NCBI RefSeq assembly: GCF_001439665.1
Contig: NZ_LMAK01000011.1
Coordinates: 62,001 to 126,000 of the forward strand
DNA from: Formosa algae
GTDB lineage: Bacteria; Bacteroidota; Bacteroidia; Flavobacteriales; Flavobacteriaceae
Length of the DNA stretch: 64,000 nucleotides
Direction: 5' to 3'
The notes beneath the pieces were generated by a model. It searched no databases and was not told the origin of the DNA. It worked only from the letters and a program-made list of their open reading frames with translations. Positions 44,839 through 54,050 of this stretch are shown piece by piece. The position numbers and the translations under genes were made by a program. The stretch's first letter is position 1, and the number at the start of each line of letters is the position of its first letter.

Positions 44839-46056
44839 TTAAAATAAAGTATAACCTAAAATTAACGATGCTGCGTTGTAAGACGATGTCCAACCACCTA
44901 ATTGATTTACTATATCTCTTTTTGAATACAATCTAATTTCGGCACTGTATTTATCTTTGAATTTATAACCTGCGCCAAATGCGAAGTTTAATGCTGGTTC
45001 AATATCAAGCTTATTAATAAGTATATCATCAAACTTTTTCTCTATTGATGCATCAGATACGAAATCTAAAACCATAGACGCATTCAGGAAAATTTTTGAA
45101 TTGTCGTTTAAATACGAATAATGCCTTAAACTTAAGGGTATTTCTATTGACGAATAATTTAAATCAAATGAGCCTGTAAAGTCACCTACTCTTGGTGTAT
45201 ATATTTTAGAATTATATTTTCGGTAAGTCGGTTCTATAGAAATAGCTAGTTTATTGTTTAGAAAAGGAAGAATTATTTCAGCCTCAAGACCAATTCCAAA
45301 TGTAATTTTATTCTCAAAATCGTAAGAATCTAAATTAACTCGATCTCCAATTTCCGTTAATGTCAAGGAATTACTATTTATTCTAGGACGAATATTAATG
45401 TAAAATACTTTATGTTTTTTTAGGTACACTACATGCTGTGAATTTTCACACGTATTGTAGGTTATAAAAAAACCTGACAAATCATTCTCATCATACTTTA
45501 AATTAATAGTATCATAAAAATCAATACCTTCACAGGTTAAGTTTTCGAATAATTGCTTTCTATAAGTTCTATTTTCTTGTTTGGCCTTATAATTTTCATC
45601 TCTATACGATTTAAAAATTAATTGTTGGGGAGCTAAAATATCTGTAGAGAAAAAGAAAATCTCTACACCTTTTTCTTTATAAGAATATAGATTAGCTTTA
45701 CCTTCAATTATAACTCTTAAAAAGAGTGATTCTGTTTTAAATGCAAAATCTTTAGCATTTTCATGCAATGGATCTTCTCGTCCAATTTCAACAGATTGTT
45801 TAACAAATTTATAAGTATTGTATATACTTATTTCTTTTATTAGATTATAATTTATGGTTTTAACTTCAGAATCTTGTTCTAATTTATAATTAATTGGGTC
45901 TGTAGAATTTTGAATGTTACTATTATTTTTTAGATAACATTCTATTGTATTTCCGGAAGTGTCTACAAAGTAGCCTTTTTCATATTTAATTTGTGCAAAG
46001 ATATTTACGAATTGTAAACAAGCAATAATGACAAGTAGAATTTTTTTCATTTTCAT
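44839..46056 (-). CDS. Outer-membrane beta-barrel protein of unknown function with N-terminal extension domain
   Basis: A 405-residue exported protein. The start at 46056 (MKMKKILLVIIACLQFVNIF) gives a signal peptide, and a -7 box (TATATTTG, 46072-46079) overlaps the earlier Met at 46074. The first ~240 mature residues are a domain opening IKYEKGYFVDTSGNTIECYL, which I recall in Bacteroidota proteins of unknown function. The C-terminal half (about 245-405) is a porin-like barrel ending SLILGYTLF. It lies in the insertion between aroQ and xerD and differs from its two neighbours, which are short paralogues. Confidence 0.78.
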   Translation of the reverse strand: MKMKKILLVIIACLQFVNIFAQIKYEKGYFVDTSGNTIECYLKNNSNIQNSTDPINYKLEQDSEVKTINYNLIKEISIYNTYKFVKQSVEIGREDPLHENAKDFAFKTESLFLRVIIEGKANLYSYKEKGVEIFFFSTDILAPQQLIFKSYRDENYKAKQENRTYRKQLFENLTCEGIDFYDTINLKYDENDLSGFFITYNTCENSQHVVYLKKHKVFYINIRPRINSNSLTLTEIGDRVNLDSYDFENKITFGIGLEAEIILPFLNNKLAISIEPTYRKYNSKIYTPRVGDFTGSFDLNYSSIEIPLSLRHYSYLNDNSKIFLNASMVLDFVSDASIEKKFDDILINKLDIEPALNFAFGAGYKFKDKYSAEIRLYSKRDIVNQLGGWTSSYNAASLILGYTLF

Positions 46057-46071
46057 GTAAATTTGGTAAAA

Positions 46072-46079
46072 CAAATATA
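46072..46079 (-). promoter_or_regulatory. -7 box of the 405-aa outer-membrane gene
   Basis: Minus-strand TATATTTG fits TAnnTTTG and lies 15 bp before the ATG at 46056. Confidence 0.45.
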
Positions 46080-46180
46080 CGGTCTTTAAATAAAAAGATT
46101 GAGCTGTTAGATCTTACAAAGTTCAAATTTAACCCCTAAAATGTTATAAAATTTTACAGCTATACTCCTATCTATAAAAG

Positions 46181-46226
46181 AGATTACGGCATAAAAAAAG
46201 GCGAAAATTTAATTTCGCCTTTTTTT
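46181..46226 (-). terminator. Terminator, copy 2 of the 43-bp duplicated element
   Basis: Identical to 44761-44803 over 43 bp (46181-46223). It ends the 191-aa outer-membrane gene, whose stop is at 46245. Confidence 0.9.
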
Positions 46227-46244
46227 AATATTTTGTATTGGGTT

Positions 46245-46820
46245 TTAGTTTAAATTAAACATAAAACCAAAGTTAAGTGTAGACCAAGTAATCCAACTAT
46301 TATTACTAACACCTGTATAAGACAAGTTTAATTGAATTTTTTCATTTAAATTAAAACCAAGCATTGGTCTGTAATAAAACCCTCCGTTAAACTGATCACT
46401 TACACCAATAGCATATCCAAAATCTCCTCCAAATTCAATCTGATTGGAAGGCACATAACGTGTCGCTAATGCAATTGGAATAAATTGAGCATCTTCTTTA
46501 ACATAGTAATCAAACAAATAATCGGTATCATTATATACCACACCATAACCCGTAGCAATACCCATATTTAATAAAGGGGCAACTGGAGTTAAATAATTAA
46601 TATCTGCTGAAAATCCTGCAGAGGCATAATCGTTCAATTCGTAAACCGGTAACATAAAACTAGCCCCTATGTTTACACCAGCATGTCCTGTTGGTAATGC
46701 TCTGTAAGTTGTTTGAGGTTGTGTTGTGGTTGTAGTCGTGGTTCTTCTAACTACCGTTTGTGCATTTAAACTTAAAGAGATAAATACAACAAAAATTAAG
46801 GCAAAGTAATTGTTTTTCAT
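46245..46820 (-). CDS. Small outer-membrane beta-barrel protein, paralogue 1
   Basis: A 191-residue protein with a signal peptide (to about residue 20, LNAQ) and then an unusual Thr-rich run (RRTTTTTTTQPQTTY, about 25-39). The rest is an eight-strand-like barrel: HAGVNIGASFMLPVYELND, GGDFGYAIGVSDQFNGGFYY, RPMLGFNLNEKIQLNLSYTG and a terminal strand FGFMFNLN. It is clearly paralogous to the gene at 46931-47521. A -7-like TAATTTTG lies at 46882-46889. Function unknown. Confidence 0.8.
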   Translation of the reverse strand: MKNNYFALIFVVFISLSLNAQTVVRRTTTTTTTQPQTTYRALPTGHAGVNIGASFMLPVYELNDYASAGFSADINYLTPVAPLLNMGIATGYGVVYNDTDYLFDYYVKEDAQFIPIALATRYVPSNQIEFGGDFGYAIGVSDQFNGGFYYRPMLGFNLNEKIQLNLSYTGVSNNSWITWSTLNFGFMFNLN

Positions 46821-46930
46821 AATTAATAGTTATTGATTAATAATAAAACATTTGATGGTTTAATAAATGTTTATAACGCATCAAAATTACTATTTTATTA
46901 TTAAATAGCTATTTTATGAAAAACTTTTTC

Positions 46931-47521
46931 TTAATTACCTAGGTTAATAGTGAACCCTAAACTGGCCGCAGACCATGTCCAATTATTAGAAATACCAGAA
47001 TATGACAAGTTTAACTGTAAAGCTTCGTTTATGTTATATCCAAGCATTGGCCTAAAATAAAAACCACCATCCCAATTTTCACTAAGTCCGAAAGCATAAC
47101 CTAAGTCTGTACCTATAATAATACCATTATAAAGTGCAACTCGAGTCGCCGCAGCAACTGGAATGTATCTGAAATCTTTTTTATTGTTTATGGGTCCCCA
47201 GCTACCTTCATTATCTTTTCCAAAATAAATACCATAACCGGAAGCAAGACCAATACCAATGGTTCTTTGAGCTTGGTATAAGAAATTCACGTCCAACAAT
47301 ACACCTGTAGAAATAATATTACTAGCAGAATTTAAAGGTAAAGCAGCACTTGCTCCTATATTTAAACCTTCTTGTACGTTTACTCCGGTAAATACAGCGG
47401 TTATTGTTGAAGATTTCCAACGATCAAAATTAAATTCTGGGTTTTCATATACTGAAGGTTGCGCAAAACTTTTGCACACAAAAAGTAAAAGAATAATTGT
47501 AGTTACAATTCCTCGTTTCAT
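46931..47521 (-). CDS. Small outer-membrane beta-barrel protein, paralogue 2
   Basis: A 196-residue exported protein, paralogous to the 191-aa neighbour: compare EGLNIGASAALPLNSASN, GTDLGYAFGLSENWDGGFYF and RPMLGYNINEALQLNLSYSG with the corresponding segments there. It lacks the Thr run. It ends in a terminal strand SLGFTINLGN. Head-to-tail arrangement with a 110-bp gap points to tandem duplication followed by divergence. Divergent from xerD. Confidence 0.8.
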   Translation of the reverse strand: MKRGIVTTIILLLFVCKSFAQPSVYENPEFNFDRWKSSTITAVFTGVNVQEGLNIGASAALPLNSASNIISTGVLLDVNFLYQAQRTIGIGLASGYGIYFGKDNEGSWGPINNKKDFRYIPVAAATRVALYNGIIIGTDLGYAFGLSENWDGGFYFRPMLGYNINEALQLNLSYSGISNNWTWSAASLGFTINLGN

Positions 47522-47639
47522 AATAAGTAGATGTTAATTAATATATTTGGGACGATTAAAGTACGAAATAATCGTTAAACTGCACAAATTTTGATAAATT
47601 AATAATTAACAATTTGAATTAATATTCTACTTTTAACTC

Positions 47640-48536
47640 ATGAAATGGGAAAATGCATTAAAAGATTACGCTTTATTTTTAAATATAGAACGTGGATTAT
47701 CAACCAACTCTGTAAGTAGCTATGTCTTAGATGTTAAAAAATTAGTCACTTTTCTAGATGTTAATAACATTAATCTATGTCCTACTCTGATATCTACAGT
47801 TACCATACAAGAGTTTATATACGCATCTGCAAATTCATTAAATGCCCGATCTCAGGCCAGACTTATTTCTGGACTTCGTAGCTTTTTTGATTACTTAATT
47901 TTTGAAGATTACCGATCAGAAAACCCACTAGAATTAATAGAATCCCCTAAAATTGGACGTAAGTTGCCAGACACTTTAAGCGAGGAAGATATAGATGATT
48001 TAATAGGCGCTATAGATTTGTCTACAAATGAAGGTGAACGCAACCGTGCTATGCTAGAAACATTATATAGTTGTGGTTTACGTGTTAGTGAATTAACACA
48101 CTTAAAACTCTCTGATTTATATTTTGATGAAGGTTTTATAAATGTAACAGGAAAAGGTGATAAACAGCGATTTGTACCCATCGTGTCATCAACTATAAAA
48201 TACATTACAATATATATTGAACAGGTTAGGCCACATTTAAATATTCAACCTGGACATGAAGATACTGTATTTTTAAACCGACGAGGACGACAACTAACGC
48301 GAGCTATGATTTTTACTATCATAAAGCAGTTAGCTGTTAAAATAGATTTAAACAAAAAAATATCTCCGCACACTTTCAGACATTCTTTCGCAACACATTT
48401 ACTACAAAATAATGCCGATTTAAGATCCATTCAATTGCTATTAGGGCATGAAAGTATTACCACTACAGAAATTTATGTGCATTTAGATAAAAAACACTTA
48501 ACCGAAGTGGTCAAAAAATTTCACCCTAGAAAATAA
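47640..48536 (+). CDS. xerD: Site-specific tyrosine recombinase XerD
   Basis: A 298-residue recombinase that with XerC resolves chromosome dimers at dif. An N-terminal SAM-like core-binding domain (about 1-90) precedes the catalytic domain with Arg in SCGLRVSELTHL, Lys in GKGDKQRFVPI, HTFRHSFATHLL (His and Arg), LLGHESITTTEIYVH (His and Tyr nucleophile). Length and sequence are of the housekeeping Xer type, not a phage integrase. Gene position next to aroQ in relatives supports this. Confidence 0.94.
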   Translation: MKWENALKDYALFLNIERGLSTNSVSSYVLDVKKLVTFLDVNNINLCPTLISTVTIQEFIYASANSLNARSQARLISGLRSFFDYLIFEDYRSENPLELIESPKIGRKLPDTLSEEDIDDLIGAIDLSTNEGERNRAMLETLYSCGLRVSELTHLKLSDLYFDEGFINVTGKGDKQRFVPIVSSTIKYITIYIEQVRPHLNIQPGHEDTVFLNRRGRQLTRAMIFTIIKQLAVKIDLNKKISPHTFRHSFATHLLQNNADLRSIQLLLGHESITTTEIYVHLDKKHLTEVVKKFHPRK

Positions 48537-48687
48537 TGACTAATTAGCGTTTAAATTACATCAACTGATATTTTATAAACAAAAAATCTCTTCTTAACTT
48601 TTAGTTTAGGGGTAAAAAATAAGCTATATTATATACTTGAGGATTCAAATGTATCGGGAATCCATATAAAAGAAACATTTAAAACGC

Positions 48688-49995
48688 ATGAAAAAAATAG
48701 TCTTCTTACTAAAAAAATTGAAAGCTACATTTTGGTTTATTCCTGTTTTAATTATTTTACTAGCCATCGGACTTTCAATTGGTTTGGTTTCTTTAGACCA
48801 GGTTATTAATTTACCTCAAGATGGTTTAGGCCGTTTCTTTTTTGTAAACAGTGCAGATTCTGCACGTAGTATATTAAGTACCATTTCTGGTGCTATGATT
48901 GGTGTTGCAGGAACTGTTTTTTCAATCACTTTGGTGGCTTTAACCCTAGCTTCTTCTCAGTTTGGTCCAAGATTAATTAGAAATTTTATGTACGTAAGGC
49001 TTAATCAAGTGGTATTAGGATCTTATGTGGCAACCTACATTTATTGCTTATTAATTTTAAATGCTATTAAGGAAAGTGATCAATACACTTTTATGCCATC
49101 ACTCTCTATTTTGGTAGCCATTATTGCGGCTTGTATTAATATTTTACTACTTATTGTTTTTATTCATCAGATTGCGACGAGTATACAAGCAGACAATGTC
49201 ATTTCCGATATATCTATTATCATTTCCAAGCAAATAAAATCTTTGTTCCCAGAACATATGGGCAATGAACTTCGCTACGAAAACACGCTAAATATAGATT
49301 ATATAAAATCGAATTATAGTGAGATTAAAACAATTACCTCTCCCAAAAATGGATATTTTCAATATATAGATAATGAAACTTTATTAACAACAGTTACAGA
49401 ATTTAATGGTTTAGTAGAGCTTTATTTTAAACCTGGAGATCATTTAGTAGAAGGTATTGTTTTAGGTAAAATATATAAAAAAGAGACTATAGCTGATGAT
49501 GAATTAGAACAAATCACTAGTCAATTTGTTATAGGAGAAACTAAAAATGCACAACAAGACCTTGAATTTTCTATTTTTCAAATGGTAGAAATTGCATCAC
49601 GTGCGCTATCGCCTGGTGTTAACGATCCGTTTACAGCTATAACTTGTATAGATAATTTAACGGCAACCCTTTGTAAACTTGCCCAAGTTCAATTTCCTTC
49701 TAAATACAGAATGGATGAAGAAAAACAATTAAGAATTATTGCAGTTACCTTAAAATTTGAGGATTTATTAGACTCGTCTTTTAATCAAATCCGACAATAT
49801 TCTGCAGGAAGTACAGCTGTAATTGTTAAACTTATGGATGCCCTTTTAACCATTAATCAGTTTGTAAATACAGAAGATTATAAAAACGCCCTTTTAAAGC
49901 ATGCAAAAATGGTTTTAAATGTTGGAAAAACATCTTTAAACGAAGAGCAAGACCTTAAACTATTAATTGAAAAGCATAAACAAATTACGGCATAA
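48688..49995 (+). CDS. DUF2254 membrane protein
   Basis: A 435-residue inner-membrane protein with four predicted spans in the first ~170 residues (about 14-36, 68-93, 106-127, 134-160: TFWFIPVLIILLAIGLSIGL, GAMIGVAGTVFSITLVALTL and so on) and a large cytoplasmic C-terminal domain containing GYFQYIDNETLLTTVTEFNG and ALSPGVNDPFTAITCIDNLT. These are hallmarks of DUF2254, whose function is unknown. It stands alone. Its last four sense codons (Gln-Ile-Thr-Ala) overlap the 19-bp core shared with the duplicated terminators. Confidence 0.85.
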   Translation: MKKIVFLLKKLKATFWFIPVLIILLAIGLSIGLVSLDQVINLPQDGLGRFFFVNSADSARSILSTISGAMIGVAGTVFSITLVALTLASSQFGPRLIRNFMYVRLNQVVLGSYVATYIYCLLILNAIKESDQYTFMPSLSILVAIIAACINILLLIVFIHQIATSIQADNVISDISIIISKQIKSLFPEHMGNELRYENTLNIDYIKSNYSEIKTITSPKNGYFQYIDNETLLTTVTEFNGLVELYFKPGDHLVEGIVLGKIYKKETIADDELEQITSQFVIGETKNAQQDLEFSIFQMVEIASRALSPGVNDPFTAITCIDNLTATLCKLAQVQFPSKYRMDEEKQLRIIAVTLKFEDLLDSSFNQIRQYSAGSTAVIVKLMDALLTINQFVNTEDYKNALLKHAKMVLNVGKTSLNEEQDLKLLIEKHKQITA

Positions 49996-50023
49996 AAAAA
50001 GGTCCAGATAAAATCTGAACCTT
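49993..50023. terminator. Bidirectional terminator between DUF2254 and M61 genes
   Basis: Stem aaaaggtccagat with atctgaacctttt. It has one C-A mismatch in plus-strand RNA but only a G-U wobble in minus-strand RNA, so it should favour ending the M61 transcript. Confidence 0.75.
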
Positions 50024-50047
50024 TTAATCTAAATTACCTTTAAGGTA

Positions 50048-51943
50048 TTATCCTTTTAACCACGCTTTACGTAGTTCGGTTTGTTTTGCTGTAGCATCTG
50101 GATTTGGTTGTAACACTTTTCCAGTAGTATACGATTTTGTCAGTTTTGTTTTAACAACTACCTGCTCTCCGTTTCTATCTAAAACCACTTCAATATCTTC
50201 TCCCGGTTGCATAGAAATTGTTTTCTGAAGGATTTCGTTAGCATTCACAATAGTCATCTCTTCACCATTAATACTTTTAATAATATCGTTTGGTAAAACA
50301 CCTTGGTCATGCCAAAAACTATTATCTGCTACTAATTCACTAAAGAAAATGGTTCTATTAATAGGATCTCCTCCTAAAATTAAATCGCCGTTATTAAGTA
50401 AAAAGTTAGTTTCTATTTTACCTTCTCCTTTAATTAAACCTACTTTTTCAAAATAGGTATCATAATTAATAGGTGTTGTGCCTACTACATGAGATTTTAA
50501 AAATTCGCCAACTGCCGGATAAGTAATAGTTGTAATTTCATCAATAATGGTATCATCATCAAACGGTTTGTTCTGACCGTATTTCATAGATAATTCTTTC
50601 ATTAAAGATAATATACCGCGTTGTCCGTTACTTTCTTCACGCATAATAATATCAATACACATTCCTATTAACGCCCCTTTTTGGTATACATTATAGTAGT
50701 TAGATGCATAAGGTTCGTTTAATACATTTTCACTCATTTTAGTAAAACTCATTGTATCGTCCATACGTAACGACATATTAATTTTATCTATTAATTTAGA
50801 GTAAAAAGCAGTCTCGTCTACTAAATCTTGATTGACTTGAAATAAGGTTGCGAAATATTCTGTAACCCCTTCATACATCCATAAATGTTTTGAAAATGTA
50901 GGTTCATTATAATCGAAGTAATGTACATCTGCAGAGTGTACACTTAAAGGCGTAACTATATGAAAAAACTCGTGAGACACAACATCTATCATACTTTCAT
51001 CTAAAGCCTCTTCAGACTCCGCTTCTTGTAAGACCACTACAGTAGATGTGTTATGTTCTAAAGCTCCAAAACCTTTAGGTTGATCGTCTCCTTCACCTGC
51101 TAAGTATAAATAAATATCGTAACGTGGTGTTGAATTAATATCGCCTAAAAATGCTTTTTGAGCTTGCATCATTTTTTCCATTGTAGCGCGCAATTTCTTC
51201 GCATTGTGTGCCTTTGTAGGCGAATACACGCTTAATACAATTTTAATATCACCAACCTGAAATTCTTCTACATCTAAATTTCCATACATCATGGGGTTAT
51301 CTGTAATATCAAAATATCTAGGGGCAGCATAACTTGTAGTGATTACTTTACCATCTTCGCTAAGAGTTTCCTTAACATTTTGTAATGCAGAAGTTCGTTT
51401 AAAAGATTCTGGTGCGGTAACATCTAAAGTGTATTGGTTATTCTTTAAAGAATCAAAATACCCGATAAATCCATGTAAATTTAATACATAATTATCTGGC
51501 TCTATATTTGTTCCAGAAGGTGAAAATGGTTGCTCTTCCCCTATACCTCCTTGTTCTTCAATATCGAAAGTATCGTTTACGTAATAGGTAATATAATCTA
51601 GGTTTTCAGCATTTGCTATAGTCCATGAATTTACATCGGTTTTTTTAGTCGGAATTTCAACACCTTCATAATTAAACGCTTTAAAATCGTCTATATATTT
51701 TCCGAAATCACTTACAGAATACGTCCCTTGTACCACTCGTGGTAACCTATAAATAACAGTGTCTTGGGAAAAACGACCTGGATTAATAGTTACTGGTGCT
51801 TTATCGTTTACAACTTTTGTTAAATTTATAGACGTCGCAATTGGTGTTGATAATGCTGCATCGTTTTTAGATACCGTTTTAGTAGAGCCACAACCAACAA
51901 GCACAACACTTGCCAAGGCCAAAGCCAAAAATTGATTTTTCAT
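50048..51943 (-). CDS. M61-family glycyl aminopeptidase-like metalloprotease with PDZ domain
   Basis: A 631-residue envelope lipoprotein (lipobox LVGC, Cys 18). An N-terminal M61 beta domain (about 35-240) precedes the thermolysin-like catalytic domain with HEFFHIVTPLSVHS near residue 323 and YEGVTEYFATLF with the third zinc ligand Glu. The C-terminus (about 515-605) is a PDZ domain (LPNDIIKSINGEEM). M61 enzymes cleave N-terminal Gly or Ala in the prototype; the physiological role in Bacteroidota is unclear. A -7 box TAATTTTG at 51975-51982 precedes it. Confidence 0.9.
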   Translation of the reverse strand: MKNQFLALALASVVLVGCGSTKTVSKNDAALSTPIATSINLTKVVNDKAPVTINPGRFSQDTVIYRLPRVVQGTYSVSDFGKYIDDFKAFNYEGVEIPTKKTDVNSWTIANAENLDYITYYVNDTFDIEEQGGIGEEQPFSPSGTNIEPDNYVLNLHGFIGYFDSLKNNQYTLDVTAPESFKRTSALQNVKETLSEDGKVITTSYAAPRYFDITDNPMMYGNLDVEEFQVGDIKIVLSVYSPTKAHNAKKLRATMEKMMQAQKAFLGDINSTPRYDIYLYLAGEGDDQPKGFGALEHNTSTVVVLQEAESEEALDESMIDVVSHEFFHIVTPLSVHSADVHYFDYNEPTFSKHLWMYEGVTEYFATLFQVNQDLVDETAFYSKLIDKINMSLRMDDTMSFTKMSENVLNEPYASNYYNVYQKGALIGMCIDIIMREESNGQRGILSLMKELSMKYGQNKPFDDDTIIDEITTITYPAVGEFLKSHVVGTTPINYDTYFEKVGLIKGEGKIETNFLLNNGDLILGGDPINRTIFFSELVADNSFWHDQGVLPNDIIKSINGEEMTIVNANEILQKTISMQPGEDIEVVLDRNGEQVVVKTKLTKSYTTGKVLQPNPDATAKQTELRKAWLKG

Positions 51944-51974
51944 GAATTTTCTTTTAATTTCTCTATTTGTAATT

Positions 51975-51982
51975 CAAAATTA
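51975..51982 (-). promoter_or_regulatory. -7 box of the M61 gene
   Basis: Minus-strand TAATTTTG, an exact consensus match 31 bp upstream of the ATG at 51943. Confidence 0.4.
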
Positions 51983-52072
51983 CAATCTGTTACAAAAAAT
52001 GAATATAACTTTTTGTTAAAAGAAATACATTACATTTTTAGCAAATTTAAGTTTTTAACCGAATTTTAAAAT

Positions 52073-52107
52073 TTTCTTATTAATTATATATGCAATTAGT
52101 ATCTTTG
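52073..52107 (+). promoter_or_regulatory. Promoter of the batA-like operon
   Basis: TATCTTTG (52100-52107) is an exact -7 match, 17 bp before the ATG; a TTC about 23-25 bases upstream may act as -33. Confidence 0.5.
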
Positions 52108-52124
52108 ACAAACATAATTTAGGA

Positions 52125-54050
52125 ATGCAGTTTAAACACCCCGAACTTCTTTACGCGCTTTTTTTATTACTAATTCCTATTATAATTCACTTATTTCAGC
52201 TCCGGAGATTTAAAACTGAAGCCTTTACGAATGTCGCTATTTTAAAAACAGTTTCTCAACAAACTCGTAAAAGTTCTCAATTAAAAAAATGGCTTGTTTT
52301 ACTTACAAGATTATTGCTTTTAGCAAGTATTATTCTAGCTTTTGCTCAGCCTTTTACAACCAATAACAACATTACAGACGCACCAAAAGAAACTGTTATT
52401 TTCTTAGATAATTCTTTTAGTTTAGAGCAAAAAGGAGCTCAAGGAAGTCTCTTAAAACGTGCTGTGCAAGACTTAATTTCTGAAGGCGATTTCGATAAAA
52501 CCATTACTTTAGTTACTCATGACGCTGTTTATAAAAACACCACTATAAAAGCACTACAAAATCATCTGCTACAATTACCTTATTCGGTTAATCCGCTGTC
52601 TTATCAAGCTGCTATTTTAAAGAGTAAATCGTTGTTTAACCATACATCTAAAGCAAAAAAACAACTTATTTATATCTCAGATTTTCAGCAACAAAACCAG
52701 CCATTTTCTGTTGCTTATGATTCTTTAATTCAGGTAAATTTAGTTAAACTAAAACCAATAAACACAAATAATGTCGCTATAGATAGTGTTTACATTTCTA
52801 AAAGCACACCTTTACAGACAGAACTAACTGTTACCTTAAAAAATTACGGAGATGCTGTAGACAATCTTTCTGTGGCTTTACATAACGATGAAATGTTAAT
52901 ATCGAAATCTGCTGTCTCTATAACAGATCAAGCTGAAACGCAGTTTACCTTGTCTAATAAAGATATTATTAACGGGACGTTTAGTATTGAAGATTCAGGC
53001 TTGCAATTTGATAATACTTTATACTTTAATATTAATACACCATCAAAAGTAAATGTGATGAGTGTAACCGAAAGTGATGATACTTTTTTAAGTAAAATAT
53101 TTACTGCTGATGAGTTTACTTTTACTTCTGTATCTGCAAACCAATTAGATTATAATGCCATTCAAGAGCAGCATACCATTATTTTAAATGAGTTAAAAGA
53201 CATTCCAAATAGTTTGTCTACCATTTTAAAATCCTTTACAGATCAAGGTGGAAATCTTATTGTTATTCCCGCAGCACAATTAAATCGTAATGCATATAAT
53301 AGTTTATTAAATCATTATAATACGCGTTTAAAAACCTTATTCCATTCCGAAAAAAACATCACATCTATTAATTATTCGCATCCTATTTATAAAGATGATG
53401 TGTTCGAAAAGCAAGTTCAGAATTTTCAATATCCTAAGGTCAATCAATTTTACGATTTAGATGATACATCCGGAAGTACCGCACTAAGTTTTGAAGATGA
53501 TAGTCCGTTTTTAAGTCAATTTTCAAATTTATATCTCTTTACGTCTCCTTTAAATACAGAGGTTTCTAATTTTAAAAGTTGGGCATTAATTGTACCTTCT
53601 TTTTATAAAATGGCCGTGAGTAGTTTGCAACATCCTAAACTGTATTATACGATTGGAGAACAGAACCAATTTGATGTAGAAGTCGCGTTAAATCAAGACG
53701 ACATAATTTCTATAGAGAATGCGCAGACTCAATTTATTCCACAACAACAATACTATAATAATAAAGTTAGTGTAACCACCCAAGAACGTCCTGAAATTTC
53801 AGGTATTTACAACATAAAAAACAAATTAAACACGCTTAAAAACATCAGTTTTAATTACAATCGCGAAGAAAGTAAATTGGAATATCAAGATATTTCTACA
53901 CTTAAAAACGTGACTATTAGCAATTCAATACCGAGTCTTTTTGATACATTAAAAAGTAATACAAAAATTAATGAGCTATGGAAATGGTTTACTATTTTTG
54001 CACTGGCCTTTTTGATAATTGAAATGCTCTTCTTAAAATATTTTAAATGA
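52125..54050 (+). CDS. BatA-domain membrane protein with vWA-like domain
   Basis: A 641-residue inner-membrane protein. The N-terminal BatA domain (MQFKHPELLYALFLLLIPII, a second span at about 57-78 ending FAQPF) is followed by a vWA-like domain with VIFLDNSFSLEQ (DxSxS-type MIDAS near 89-100), a long periplasmic region and a C-terminal span (WKWFTIFALAFLIIEMLFL). The architecture is that of the Bacteroidota BatA-N proteins of unknown function, related to the Bat aerotolerance cluster. It overlaps the next gene in an ATGA, so translation is coupled to the dihydroorotase homologue. Confidence 0.85.
   Translation: MQFKHPELLYALFLLLIPIIIHLFQLRRFKTEAFTNVAILKTVSQQTRKSSQLKKWLVLLTRLLLLASIILAFAQPFTTNNNITDAPKETVIFLDNSFSLEQKGAQGSLLKRAVQDLISEGDFDKTITLVTHDAVYKNTTIKALQNHLLQLPYSVNPLSYQAAILKSKSLFNHTSKAKKQLIYISDFQQQNQPFSVAYDSLIQVNLVKLKPINTNNVAIDSVYISKSTPLQTELTVTLKNYGDAVDNLSVALHNDEMLISKSAVSITDQAETQFTLSNKDIINGTFSIEDSGLQFDNTLYFNINTPSKVNVMSVTESDDTFLSKIFTADEFTFTSVSANQLDYNAIQEQHTIILNELKDIPNSLSTILKSFTDQGGNLIVIPAAQLNRNAYNSLLNHYNTRLKTLFHSEKNITSINYSHPIYKDDVFEKQVQNFQYPKVNQFYDLDDTSGSTALSFEDDSPFLSQFSNLYLFTSPLNTEVSNFKSWALIVPSFYKMAVSSLQHPKLYYTIGEQNQFDVEVALNQDDIISIENAQTQFIPQQQYYNNKVSVTTQERPEISGIYNIKNKLNTLKNISFNYNREESKLEYQDISTLKNVTISNSIPSLFDTLKSNTKINELWKWFTIFALAFLIIEMLFLKYFK

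Noticed and set aside
44761-46223. 43-bp repeats as ends of an insertion sequence
   Set aside because: They are direct repeats containing a hairpin terminator, and no transposase lies between them.
47640-48536. Tyrosine recombinase as evidence of an integrated element
   Set aside because: It is the housekeeping XerD type with no att repeats, excisionase or cargo beside it.
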